DNA of 64,000 nucleotides, taken from Massilia brevitalea. GTDB lineage: Bacteria > Pseudomonadota > Gammaproteobacteria > Burkholderiales > Burkholderiaceae_D. The number at the start of each line of letters is the position of its first letter. Position 1 is the first letter of the stretch. Under the pieces are notes generated by a model. That model saw only the letters and a list, made by a program, of their open reading frames with translations. It did no database searches and was not told where the DNA came from. The translations under genes and the position numbers were made by a program. Location: positions 120,399 to 184,398 of the forward strand of contig NZ_JAULSI010000003.1 in the NCBI RefSeq assembly GCF_030711405.1, given 5' to 3'. Of this stretch, positions 16,024 to 24,564 are shown piece after piece.

Positions 16024-16073
16024 AGTAATTCTCCTTGAGTGAGCGGTCATTGCCGCGTGAAAAATGCCTCGGT

Positions 16074-16355
16074 TCAGCCCGGCGATTTACCGGCGCCGGC
16101 CTGCAGGCGGTGATCGGTCGTACCCTTGTCGTTTTTCCAGATGCCGCGGATGTTCATGCCCATCAGCGCCACCTGCAGCGCGATCAGGGCCCAGGCGCCG
16201 TCGTGCACGCCCCAGACGATCCACAGGATATTGCTGAAGATGAACATCCAGAAGCCGAACACCCGCTTCCCGGCGCGTTGCGAGCCGATCAGGAAGGCGG
16301 CGTACAAACTCACCGCCATTGCGGGCCACTGGAGGAAGTCGATGAATGCATCCAT
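16074..16355 (-). CDS. Small inner-membrane protein, third gene of the ku operon
   Basis: Protein of 93 residues with three predicted membrane helices. It has the pattern FGFWMFIFSNILWIVWG, then GAWALIALQVALMGMNIRGI and a basic tail, resembling small PQ-loop/YgjV-like membrane proteins. The start lies 6 nt after the ku stop, so it is co-transcribed with ku and the SDR gene. Function unknown. Confidence 0.75.
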   Translation of the reverse strand: MDAFIDFLQWPAMAVSLYAAFLIGSQRAGKRVFGFWMFIFSNILWIVWGVHDGAWALIALQVALMGMNIRGIWKNDKGTTDHRLQAGAGKSPG

Positions 16356-16361
16356 GTGTCG

Positions 16362-17435
16362 TCAAGCCGCCTTCCTGCGCCGTGCCGGCGCGGCTGCGGT
16401 GCTGGTCTTCTTGGCGGCGACGGCTTTTTTCGCCGGCGCAGCCTTCCTGGCGGCCGGCTTGGCGGCGGCGCGCTTCGGCTTGTCGGCGCTGGCGGCCACG
16501 TGCTCGCCCGAACCCGCTGCCGTCTTGCGGCGCGGCGGCGGCGCGTCGTCCTCGTCGTCTTCATCAAGAGGCTTGCGCGCGCGCTTCGGCGGAGGCGGTT
16601 CGTCGTCGTCATCGTCGTCCCGGGCCACCGCCTTGCCCGGCTTCTTGCCCAGGCTGGCCTGCAGCAGCGACACCAGGTCGATGACGTTGGTCGTCTTCGC
16701 CGGTTTCTCGTCCGGGTCGGGCATGGTGATGGTCTTGGTCTGCTTGGCCTTGATCTTTTTCTTGACCAGGGCCAGCACGTCCTCGCGGTAGGTGTCGTGG
16801 TACTGGTTCGGCTTCCAGTCCTCGCTCATGCCTTCGACCAGGGCCATCGCCATCTTCAGTTCCTTGGCGCTGATGACGGCCGCCTTGGCCTTCGGCGACG
16901 GAATCTTGAGCTCGTCGGTATCGCGGATCTCGTCCGGGTAGCGCAGGGTGTTCAGCACGATGGTGTCGCCGATGCAGACCAGCGCCGCCAGGTGCTGCTT
17001 GACGCGGATGACCACATTCGCGATGCCGATCTTGCCGACTTCCTTCAGCGTTTCGCGCAGCAGCGCGTACACCTTGTCGCCGCCCTTGCCGGGGGCGAGA
17101 TAGTAGGGATGGTCGTAGTACAGCAGCGGCACGTCCTCGGCATCGACAAAGGCCAGGATGTCGATGGTCTGGGTCGCTTCCGGATTCGCGCGGCGCAGGT
17201 CCTCGTCGGACAGCACCACGTACTCGCCGGTTTCATACTCGTAGCCCTTGACGATGTCGTCCCAGCCCACTTCCTTGCCGGTTTCCTTGTTGTAGCGCTT
17301 GAAGCCGATCGGGGCGAAGTCGCGCCGGTCGAGCATCGACAAGTCGAGCGACTTGCTGCCGACCGCCGGGTACATCTCGACCGGGATGTGGACCAGCCCG
17401 AAACTGATCGCCCCCTTCCACAGGCTGCGTGCCAT
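16362..17435 (-). CDS. ku: Non-homologous end-joining protein Ku
   Basis: Bacterial Ku of 357 residues, which forms the homodimeric ring that holds broken DNA ends and recruits LigD. MARSLWKGAISFGLVHIPVE is the family signature start. The Ku core runs to about residue 255 and includes PYYLAPGKGGDKVYALLRE. The long C-terminal tail (about 260-357) first has an acidic stretch of six Asp and then many Lys, Ala and Pro residues; such tails in other bacteria help DNA binding and ring threading. AAGGAGGG 5 nt upstream fixes the start at 17435. It lies 10 nt after the SDR gene in the same operon. Confidence 0.96.
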   Translation of the reverse strand: MARSLWKGAISFGLVHIPVEMYPAVGSKSLDLSMLDRRDFAPIGFKRYNKETGKEVGWDDIVKGYEYETGEYVVLSDEDLRRANPEATQTIDILAFVDAEDVPLLYYDHPYYLAPGKGGDKVYALLRETLKEVGKIGIANVVIRVKQHLAALVCIGDTIVLNTLRYPDEIRDTDELKIPSPKAKAAVISAKELKMAMALVEGMSEDWKPNQYHDTYREDVLALVKKKIKAKQTKTITMPDPDEKPAKTTNVIDLVSLLQASLGKKPGKAVARDDDDDDEPPPPKRARKPLDEDDEDDAPPPRRKTAAGSGEHVAASADKPKRAAAKPAARKAAPAKKAVAAKKTSTAAAPARRRKAA

Positions 17436-17445
17436 ACGACCCTCC

Positions 17446-18411
17446 TTATTCGCCAACGCTGCCGGTGACCGGCAGCACGATGCCCGTGATGTAGCTCGAA
17501 CAGGCGTTCGAGGCCAGGAACACGTAGGCCGGCGAGAGCTCCTCGGGCTGGGCCGCGCGGCCATAGGTGGTGCTTTCGCCGAAGTGGACGATCTTGTCCG
17601 GCGACTGGTCGGCCGGATTCAGCGGCGTCCACACCGGGCCCGGCGCCACGCAGTTCACGCGGATGCCTTTATCGAGCAGGTTGGCCGCCAGCGACATGGT
17701 GAACGCGTGGATCGCGCCCTTGGTCGAGGAATAGTCGAGCAGCTGCTTCGAGCCTTTCAGGCCGGTGACGGAACCGGTGTTCACGATGGCGGCGCCGCGC
17801 TGCAGGTAGGGCAGGGCGGCCTTCGCCATGTGGAAGTAGCCGTAGATATTCGTGCGCATGGTTTCGTCGAAGCGCTCCTCGGTGATGTCGAGCAGGCTGC
17901 TGGCGTGTTCCTGGAAGGCGGCGTTATTCACCAGCACGTCCAGGCGGCCCCATTCGGCTACCACGGCGTCGACCGCCTGCTGGCAGAATTCCATGTCCTT
18001 GACGTCGCCGGCGATGGTGACGCAGCGGCGGCCTTCGGCCTCGATGCAGCGCTGGGTCTCGGCGGCGTCTTCGTGTTCGTTCAGGTAGAGCACGGCGACA
18101 TCGGCGCCTTCGCGCGCGAACAGCACGGCCACCGAACGGCCGATACCGGAGTCGCCGCCGGTGACGATCGCCACCTGGCCTTCGAGCTTGCCGCTGCCCT
18201 TGTAGTTTTCTGCCATGAAGCGCGGCTTGACGGCCATCTGTGCTTCCAGTCCGGGTTTCGCCAGGTGCTGCTCGGGCATCGGCGGCACCGGCTGCTGGGC
18301 GCCGATCTGCACCGGCTTGCCACTGTCCTCTTCCTTCTTGCTGGCGTCGAGCTGGTCCTGGCGGTTCTGGATTGCTTTCTGGTGGTTTGCTACATCGTCC
18401 TGGTTGGCCAT
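17446..18411 (-). CDS. SDR family oxidoreductase (general-stress type)
   Basis: Short-chain dehydrogenase/reductase of 321 residues with an N-terminal 40-residue polar extension, the layout of stress-induced YhdF/YdaD-like proteins. The NAD(P) motif TGGDSGIGRS is near residue 85, NNAAFQ follows, and the catalytic Tyr-Lys pair is in DYSSTKGA. The substrate is unknown. The start at 18411 (MANQDDVA) has AAGGAAG upstream. It is the first gene of an operon with ku (10-nt gap), an arrangement that ties it to desiccation or oxidative-damage survival (inference). Confidence 0.9.
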   Translation of the reverse strand: MANQDDVANHQKAIQNRQDQLDASKKEEDSGKPVQIGAQQPVPPMPEQHLAKPGLEAQMAVKPRFMAENYKGSGKLEGQVAIVTGGDSGIGRSVAVLFAREGADVAVLYLNEHEDAAETQRCIEAEGRRCVTIAGDVKDMEFCQQAVDAVVAEWGRLDVLVNNAAFQEHASSLLDITEERFDETMRTNIYGYFHMAKAALPYLQRGAAIVNTGSVTGLKGSKQLLDYSSTKGAIHAFTMSLAANLLDKGIRVNCVAPGPVWTPLNPADQSPDKIVHFGESTTYGRAAQPEELSPAYVFLASNACSSYITGIVLPVTGSVGE

Positions 18412-18446
18412 TGCGCTTCCTTTAAAAACGGGTTCTTGACCGGGCC

Positions 18447-18453
18447 AGTATCG
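18447..18453 (-). promoter_or_regulatory. -10-like CGATACT box of the SDR-ku operon
   Basis: Read leftward the sequence is GGCCGATACTGGCC, similar in position and shape to the CCTAGACTGG box of ligD. It gives a leader of about 30 nt to the SDR start. Weaker match than the others. Confidence 0.3.
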
Positions 18454-18586
18454 GCCGCACGCGGCCAGCGCGACGGTGCGGTTCCACACACAAGGGCGAA
18501 CGTCCTGTTCGATGGTATGCGAATATGTCAAAATTCACGGCGTAGAGTTGCATGGCGTAACGAATATGCATGACAAGGAGAAAAAC

Positions 18587-20071
18587 ATGCCTCAGCAGGC
18601 CGAGCCGCAAGGCCAACGTACCGGGTTGTTCGTCAACCCGGCCGCACCGCGGCGCGCGCAGTTCCAGGCCGAAGCCGGCAGCCGCTTCGCCAGCCTGGCG
18701 CTGGCCGACGGCGCCGAGGCCGCGCTCGAGGTGCTGGGGCGCGGGCCGGTCGACCTGCTGGTGATCGACCTCGAACGCTTCGATCCGGATCTCGACCTGG
18801 CCGGCCTTACCCAGCTGGTCGCGTTTCGCGCCGGCGCGCCAGTGCTGGTCCTGTGCCCGTTCTCGAACGCGCGCTGGCTGCCGGCGCTGATGGCGCATGG
18901 CCCGCTCGCCTACGCCATCACGCCGCTGGCGCAGGACAGCCTGGAGGCGGCCCTGGACGAGGCGCTGGCCGCCGGCCCGGTGCAGGCGCCGGCGCCGACG
19001 CCGCGCGAGGCCGAACTCGCGCAACTGGCCGCGCTGCGCACCCGCGTGCAGGCGGCCCTGGGCGAGGGCGAAGACCTGGCCGCGCTGGCCGAACGCCTGT
19101 GCGAGGCGCTGTGCACCTGGCCCGGCGTGGTGCACGCGGCCCTGTTCTGCGTGCATCCGGGCGGCGATTTACAGCTGCAGGCCCAGCACGGTGTGCACCG
19201 TGAACCGAATCGCGAACTCAATCTGGCGCGCGTGCTGGGACGCGGCGAGCGCCTGCTGCAGTCGCCGCTGCGCCATGCCTTCCCGGGCCTGCTGGCGGCC
19301 GCCACCAATTCCCTGGCCCTTCTCGATGCGCCGGATAAGTCGGGCGAGCCGGAACTCACTGCGGCGCTGCGCGCGCATGGCGTCGCGATGGTGCTCGGCT
19401 TGCCGATACCCGCCGGCGGGCCGGGCGGCGCGCGCGGGTCGCTGTGCCTGCTGTTCGACGCCCCTCGCCGCTTCAGCCAGGACGCGCTGATGGCGCTGGA
19501 AGACCTGGCGGCGCTGGCGGCGGTCGGCCTGCGCCTGGCCGACATGGGACGCGAGGGCGAGGAACTGCTGGCGCGCCTGACCCATATCTCGACGGTCGAC
19601 GCATTGACCGGGGTGGCGAATCGGCGCCACGGCGAAACCCTGCTGGAAGGGGAAATCAAGCGCGCCCGGCGCTACCGCCTGCCGCTGGCGCTGATCGCCT
19701 TCGACATCGACCGCTTCAAGGAAGTCAACGACCGCTACGGCCACCCGGTGGGCGACATCGCCCTGCGCACGGTGGCCGAAGCGGCGCAAAAGCTGGTGCG
19801 TTCGAGCGACATCGTGGTGCGCTCGGGCGGCGAGGATTTCCAGGTGATCGCGCCGCATACCAGCGCCATCGACGGCCTCAAGATGGCCGAGAAACTGCGC
19901 ATGGCGATCGCCTCGACCGTGATCCCCGGCTGCGACCAGGTAACCGTCAGCCTCGGCGTGGCCCAGCTCGGCGACCAGGAAAGCGCCGACTCGCTGACGG
20001 TGCGCGTGAACGCCGCGCTGGCCAGGGCCAAGCGGGCGGGGCGCAATTGCGTCGAGCTGGCGATGCAATGA
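18587..20071 (+). CDS. Diguanylate cyclase with degenerate GGEDF motif
   Basis: Cytoplasmic signalling protein of 494 residues. An N-terminal receiver-like fold without obvious phospho-Asp (about 10-130) and a GAF-like domain (about 160-330) precede a GGDEF domain (about 335-494). DALTGVANRR and FDIDRFKEVNDRYGH are normal, and an RSSD inhibitory site lies five residues before the signature. The signature itself reads SGGEDF rather than GG(D/E)EF, exchanging the catalytic Glu for Asp. It may be weakly active, inactive, or a c-di-GMP sensor. AAGGAG six nt before ATG 18587 fixes the start. It is divergent from the SDR-ku operon. Confidence 0.85.
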   Translation: MPQQAEPQGQRTGLFVNPAAPRRAQFQAEAGSRFASLALADGAEAALEVLGRGPVDLLVIDLERFDPDLDLAGLTQLVAFRAGAPVLVLCPFSNARWLPALMAHGPLAYAITPLAQDSLEAALDEALAAGPVQAPAPTPREAELAQLAALRTRVQAALGEGEDLAALAERLCEALCTWPGVVHAALFCVHPGGDLQLQAQHGVHREPNRELNLARVLGRGERLLQSPLRHAFPGLLAAATNSLALLDAPDKSGEPELTAALRAHGVAMVLGLPIPAGGPGGARGSLCLLFDAPRRFSQDALMALEDLAALAAVGLRLADMGREGEELLARLTHISTVDALTGVANRRHGETLLEGEIKRARRYRLPLALIAFDIDRFKEVNDRYGHPVGDIALRTVAEAAQKLVRSSDIVVRSGGEDFQVIAPHTSAIDGLKMAEKLRMAIASTVIPGCDQVTVSLGVAQLGDQESADSLTVRVNAALARAKRAGRNCVELAMQ

Positions 20072-20108
20072 CGGCGTGACCGGTGTCGGCCCGCGCGTTC
20101 ACCCGGGT

Positions 20109-20151
20109 GGCGACCGTACGATGGGCACAGGGTGCCCACCGTACGGTCGCC
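20109..20151. repeat. 20-bp hairpin repeat
   Basis: Arms at 20109-20128 and 20132-20151 are reverse complements with one mismatch, around a 3-nt loop. The arms contain GGTGGGCAC, related to the hairpin at 5247-5300. It follows the GGDEF gene by 37 nt and could act as a transcript 3' end. Confidence 0.8.
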
Positions 20152-20211
20152 GTTTCGACCTGAATGCGCGCGCCCACCCGACCACAACACGATTTTAAAA
20201 ACGGAAACACA

Positions 20212-21855
20212 ATGCTGCACTGGTTGAAGCACTACCAGCGCGCCATGCTGCCGGGCGACATCAGCGCCGGCATCGTGGTGGCGATGATGATGATCCCGCA
20301 GGGCATGGCCTACGCGCTGGTGGCGGGCTTGCCGCCGGTGGTCGGCATCTACGCCAGCATCGTGCCGCCGGCCCTGTACGCGCTGTTCGGCACCAGCAGC
20401 ACGCAGTCGGTCGGGCCGATGGCGATCATCTCGCTGATGACGGCATCGAGCCTGGCGCCGCTGGCCGCGGCCGGCAGCCCCCTGTACACGATGCTGGCCG
20501 CCCAGCTGGCGCTGATCGCCGGCGTGGTGCTGCTGCTATGCGGGCTGTTGCGCATCGGCTTCATCGCCAACTTCTTCTCGCGCCCGGTGATGAGCGGCTT
20601 CACCATCGGCTCTTCGGTCGTGATCGCGCTCGGCCAGCTGCCGGTCCTGCTCGGCGCCAGCCTGCCGCACGTCCACCTGCCCAGCGCGCTGCTCGGCATC
20701 GGCTCCCTGATCCTGCTGCTGTTCGCGCGCAGCCACCTGGCGCTGCTGCTGCGCCGGTTCGGGGTGCCGCCAGCCGGCGCCGACATCGGCGCCAAACTCG
20801 CGCCGATGGCCGTAGTGCTCGGCGCCACCGCGCTGGTGCCGCTGCTCGGGCTGCAGGCGCGGGGCGTGCACACTACCGGCGCGGTGCCGGCCGGGCTGCC
20901 GCTGTTCACTTTCGGCGTGTCCCATGCGCACTGGCAGGCGCTGCTGCAGCCGGCCCTGCTGATCGGCTTCATGGTGTTCCTGATCAGCATGTCCGGGGCC
21001 CAGGCCCTTGCCCTGAAGCGCGCCGAGAAGCTGCACAGCAACCGCGAGCTGATCGGCCTCGGCGCCGCCAACCTGGGCAGCGCGCTGAGCGGCGGCTTTC
21101 CCGTCACCGGCAGCATCTCGCGCTCGGCGGTGAACTTCACGGCCGGCGCCAACACCCAGCTGGCCAGCCTGATCACGGCGGCGCTGCTGGCCCTGGCGCT
21201 GGTGGCGCCGACCGGCTGGCTGGCCCTGATGCCGCTGCCGACCCTGGCCGCCACCATCATCGTGGCCGTGCTCGGCATGCTGGACACGACCACGCTGCGC
21301 ACCGCCTGGCGCTTCGACCGCGCCGACGCCGCGGCGCTGGTCGCCACCGCCGGCGGCGTGCTGGTGCTGGGCGTCGAGGCAGGCGTCGTGATCGGCGTGG
21401 CGCTCTCGATGGGGGCGCTGATCTGGCGCGCCAGCCGTCCGCACATCGCGGTGCTGGGGCGCATTCCCGGCACCGAGCACTTCCGCAACATCGCCCGTTA
21501 CGCGGCCGACACGGCCCCAGGCCTGCTGATGCTGCGGGTGGATGCCGGCCTGTTCTTCGGCAACGTCGAGGCGGTGAACGCGCGCATCGAGGACGAACTG
21601 GCGGCGCGTCCGGCCACGCGCGACCTGGTGCTGGTGCTGTCGGCGGTGAACGAGGTCGATACCTCGGCCCTGTTCGCGCTGACCGGACTGAACGCGATGC
21701 TCAAGGGCCGGGGCGTGGCGCTGCACCTGGCCGAGGTCAAGGGGCCTGTCATGGACCGCCTGAAACACAGCGAATTCTTGCCTGCCTTAAACGGTCGTGT
21801 CTTCCTGAGCACGGCCATGGCCTGGGACGCACTGGCCTATAACAACCTATCATAA
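20212..21855 (+). CDS. SulP-family anion transporter with STAS domain
   Basis: Inner-membrane transporter of 547 residues, probably for sulfate, bicarbonate or a dicarboxylate. The N-terminal SulP signature is visible as PGDISAGIVVAMMMIPQGMAYA, and 10-12 hydrophobic segments fill residues 15-410. GGFPVTGSISRSAVN is the conserved transport-core motif. A C-terminal STAS domain (about 435-540) has ALFALTGLNAML. The start at 20212 has only a modest GGAA site. It is a single-gene unit, and the ion cannot be deduced. Confidence 0.9.
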   Translation: MLHWLKHYQRAMLPGDISAGIVVAMMMIPQGMAYALVAGLPPVVGIYASIVPPALYALFGTSSTQSVGPMAIISLMTASSLAPLAAAGSPLYTMLAAQLALIAGVVLLLCGLLRIGFIANFFSRPVMSGFTIGSSVVIALGQLPVLLGASLPHVHLPSALLGIGSLILLLFARSHLALLLRRFGVPPAGADIGAKLAPMAVVLGATALVPLLGLQARGVHTTGAVPAGLPLFTFGVSHAHWQALLQPALLIGFMVFLISMSGAQALALKRAEKLHSNRELIGLGAANLGSALSGGFPVTGSISRSAVNFTAGANTQLASLITAALLALALVAPTGWLALMPLPTLAATIIVAVLGMLDTTTLRTAWRFDRADAAALVATAGGVLVLGVEAGVVIGVALSMGALIWRASRPHIAVLGRIPGTEHFRNIARYAADTAPGLLMLRVDAGLFFGNVEAVNARIEDELAARPATRDLVLVLSAVNEVDTSALFALTGLNAMLKGRGVALHLAEVKGPVMDRLKHSEFLPALNGRVFLSTAMAWDALAYNNLS

Positions 21856-21921
21856 TTGATATTGATAGCGCTCAAATGCTATGGCAGTATTTCCATACAA
21901 ATAATAACGATGGAGGCTGCC

Positions 21922-22023
21922 ATGACCTGTCTCTTCACCCTTGGCTGTATCAGCCTGGCGGCGCGTTTTCGCAACGCCGCCTTGACGGAAAGACGGTTCG
22001 CGCCGGCCTGGCTTCCCGACTGA
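21922..22023 (+). CDS. 33-residue upstream ORF (possible leader)
   Basis: Begins MTCLFTLGCISLAARFR and ends at a TGA 13 nt before the DUF1302 protein start. It has the good ribosome site (TGGAGG) that the following gene lacks, so ribosomes finishing it could re-initiate at 22037. It could be a leader peptide or a chance ORF; no family is known. Confidence 0.4.
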   Translation: MTCLFTLGCISLAARFRNAALTERRFAPAWLPD

Positions 22024-22036
22024 GCCGGGTCATGCC

Positions 22037-23902
22037 ATGGCAATCCAGACATTGGCCCGGAACCCGTCCGGGCGCGACAGCCGGCCGACGCGATTCGGTG
22101 TAGGCCTGGGTCTTGGCCTGGGGCCCGATTTCCGTTGCGCCAGGGCCTTGCCCGGCGCCGCGCTGCTTGGCCTGGCGCTGGCCAGCCCATCCGCGCAGGC
22201 CGTCGACGCCAAGCTCAGCGGCCGTGTGATGTTCGGCGCGGTGGCTCGTAGCGAAGCGCGCGATTCCCAGCTCCTGACCGGCGTGAACGCCGCGGCGATC
22301 GGCCTGCAGGGCTTCGGCAGCGGCGGCAACGGCGACGATGGCAACATGAACTTCGGGCGTGGCGACCTGGCCTCGCTGGCCTGGAAAGCCACCCTCGACC
22401 TCGACGTGCGCCAGGGCCCCTGGTCGGCGCTGGTGCGCGTCAAGGCCTGGCGCGACGAAGCGCTGGAGCGCCGCAAGCTCCCCTGGGGCAATTCGATCAA
22501 CGGCTACGCGCCGCACGCGCCGCTGGAGGACGACGGCGCCGCGCGCCTGGCGCGCTTTTCCGGCGTGGCGCTGGGCGACGCCTGGCTGCAGTATGCGGGC
22601 CAGGCCGGCGCCATGCGCTACAGCGCGCGTCTGGGGCGCCAGTCCCTGAACTGGGGCGAGCGCTCGATCACGCCGGGCGGACTCGAAGCCCTGAATCCCA
22701 GGGACTTGCCGGCCACGCGCAGGGCCGGCGCCATTCCCCAGGAAATGCGGGCGCCGGCGCCGATGCTGCTGGGGCGCGTCGAGCTGACGCCGGCCCTTGG
22801 CGTCGAAGCCTATTATCAGACCCGCCACCAGCCGACGGCGCTCGACTTGTGCGGCAGCCTGTGGTCCACCAACGATTACCTGGCGCCGGGCTGCGACCTG
22901 GTGATGTCGGGGCCGCCCCCGGTGAACGACCGCGCCCGCATCCCGCTCGGCGCCTACCAGAAGCGCCTGCCCACGCCCGTGGTGAACGGCCCGGAATACG
23001 GCGTCGCGCTGGGCTGGAAGTCGGCGGCGCTGGCCACCGACTTCGGCCTGTACCACGCGCGCTACAACGCGCGCACCGCCTTGCCCAGCCTGCGCCGCAG
23101 CGCCCGGCCGGGCGGCCCGGCCCTGGTCCCGGGCGACCCGGACGGGCGCAACATGGCCTATTTTTCCGAGTACCCGCAGGACCTGGCGATCACCGCGCTC
23201 ACCTTCCAGCACAAGCGCGGCAAGGCCAACGTGTACGGCGAAGCCTCATACCGGCCGCGCCAGCCCTTCATGCTGGCCCCGGGCGATGTGCTGCCGCCTT
23301 TCCTGAACGCCACGGTGCCGGCCCTGCTGCGCGCCGACGCCGACGCCGTGCCCCCGGGCGGCGTCTACCACGGCTACGACCTGCATCCGATGTCGCAGCT
23401 GCAGCTGGGCGTGCAGCGCGAATGGCAGGCCGGGCCGGTGGCGCTGGCGGCCACGGCCGAGGTGGTCGGCAAGCACGCTTCCGGCTTGCCCGACCAGGCC
23501 GTGCGCCGCTATGGCCGCGCCGATATCTTCGGGGTGGGGCCGGTGAACGGCGCCTGCAACGTCACCACCGGAAACGCGGCGCGCCAGTGCAGCCTGCGCG
23601 GCTATGCCAGCACCAACGCCTGGGGCTACCGCCTGCGCGTCGACGCGCGCCTGCCGAACCTGTTGCCGACCTCGCTGTCCGGCCTGGCCTGCAACGCCAG
23701 CCTGGCGCTGGCGCACGACGTCAAGGGCTGGTCGGGCGACTTCCTGCTCAACGAGGGCCGCAAGACCGCCACCGCGGCGCTGCGCTTCGAATACCGCCAG
23801 CGCTACCTGCTGGAACTGGCCTGGGCCCCGACCTGGGGCGGCGACTACAACCCGGTGGCCGACCGCGATGTGGTCGCGCTCGCCGCCGGGGTCCGCTTCT
23901 AG
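22037..23902 (+). CDS. DUF1302 family outer-membrane protein
   Basis: Protein of 621 residues with a long basic N-terminus and a signal segment (about 35-55, ending SAQA). The body has alternating polar and aromatic strands. The conserved RLGRQSLNWGE and AYYQTRHQPTALD stretches typical of DUF1302 porin-like proteins are present, and it ends in a C-terminal Phe as outer-membrane barrels do. DUF1302 genes often pair with a DUF1329 gene, but none is adjacent. The ATG has no ribosome site of its own; translation may depend on the 33-codon ORF just upstream. Transport or siderophore/lipid roles are possible but unproven. Confidence 0.8.
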   Translation: MAIQTLARNPSGRDSRPTRFGVGLGLGLGPDFRCARALPGAALLGLALASPSAQAVDAKLSGRVMFGAVARSEARDSQLLTGVNAAAIGLQGFGSGGNGDDGNMNFGRGDLASLAWKATLDLDVRQGPWSALVRVKAWRDEALERRKLPWGNSINGYAPHAPLEDDGAARLARFSGVALGDAWLQYAGQAGAMRYSARLGRQSLNWGERSITPGGLEALNPRDLPATRRAGAIPQEMRAPAPMLLGRVELTPALGVEAYYQTRHQPTALDLCGSLWSTNDYLAPGCDLVMSGPPPVNDRARIPLGAYQKRLPTPVVNGPEYGVALGWKSAALATDFGLYHARYNARTALPSLRRSARPGGPALVPGDPDGRNMAYFSEYPQDLAITALTFQHKRGKANVYGEASYRPRQPFMLAPGDVLPPFLNATVPALLRADADAVPPGGVYHGYDLHPMSQLQLGVQREWQAGPVALAATAEVVGKHASGLPDQAVRRYGRADIFGVGPVNGACNVTTGNAARQCSLRGYASTNAWGYRLRVDARLPNLLPTSLSGLACNASLALAHDVKGWSGDFLLNEGRKTATAALRFEYRQRYLLELAWAPTWGGDYNPVADRDVVALAAGVRF

Positions 23903-24011
23903 TGCAGGCGCCAGCCAAATGCACCAGAATGGGGCGCGCACTCCTGACCGGCGCCCTCGACAAGCAGGCACGAATCCTGCACGCTCTTCCATTCGACTAA
24001 GGAGGATGTGG

Positions 24012-24560
24012 ATGATGCAGATTCGAATGCTCGACGCCGCCGGCGCGGCAGCGCATGCGGCGCCATTGCGTGCGCTCTTGCTCGATGCGGTCGCGCACGG
24101 CGCATCGGTCGGCTTCATGGCGTCGATCGACGAGGCGGCGGCCGCTGCCTACTGGGCCGGCGTGCGCGAGGCGGTGGCTGAGGGAACGCGGGTGCTGCTG
24201 GTGGCCTGGCGCGACCATGTGCTGGTCGGGACGGTCCAGCTCGACCTGTGCCAGAAACCGAATGGGCTGAACCGGGCGGAAGTGCAGAAGCTGCTGGTGC
24301 ACAGCGGCGCGCGCCGCGGTGGGGCGGCAACGGCGCTGATGGAGGCTGCCGAGGTGCAGGCGCTGGCGCTGAAGCGCGGCCTGCTGTTTCTCGATACCGA
24401 GGCGGGATCGCATGCCGAGGCGCTGTATGCGCGGCTCGGCTATACGAAGATCGGCGAGTTGCCGGAGTACTGCGCCACGCCGGACGGCGCCTGGCGCGCC
24501 ACGGCGATCTACTACAAGACCCTGTTCGTGCGCGAACGCAAGGGCGCGCTCGCTACTTGA
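24012..24560 (+). CDS. GNAT family N-acetyltransferase
   Basis: Acetyl-CoA-dependent acyltransferase of 182 residues. The acetyl-CoA loop is seen in VQKLLVHSGARRGGAATALM, and the C-terminal part has EALYARLGYTKIGELPEY. The substrate is unknown. AAGGAGG (23999-24005) lies 6 nt before ATG 24012; an ATG at 24006 is in frame but too close. It faces the acyltransferase gene with a 4-nt gap between stops. Confidence 0.88.
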   Translation: MMQIRMLDAAGAAAHAAPLRALLLDAVAHGASVGFMASIDEAAAAAYWAGVREAVAEGTRVLLVAWRDHVLVGTVQLDLCQKPNGLNRAEVQKLLVHSGARRGGAATALMEAAEVQALALKRGLLFLDTEAGSHAEALYARLGYTKIGELPEYCATPDGAWRATAIYYKTLFVRERKGALAT

Positions 24561-24564
24561 AAGT

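Noticed and set aside
20536..21768. A 410-codon frame opposite the SulP transporter
   Set aside because: Gln/Arg/His shadow; the sense strand has clear transporter and STAS motifs.
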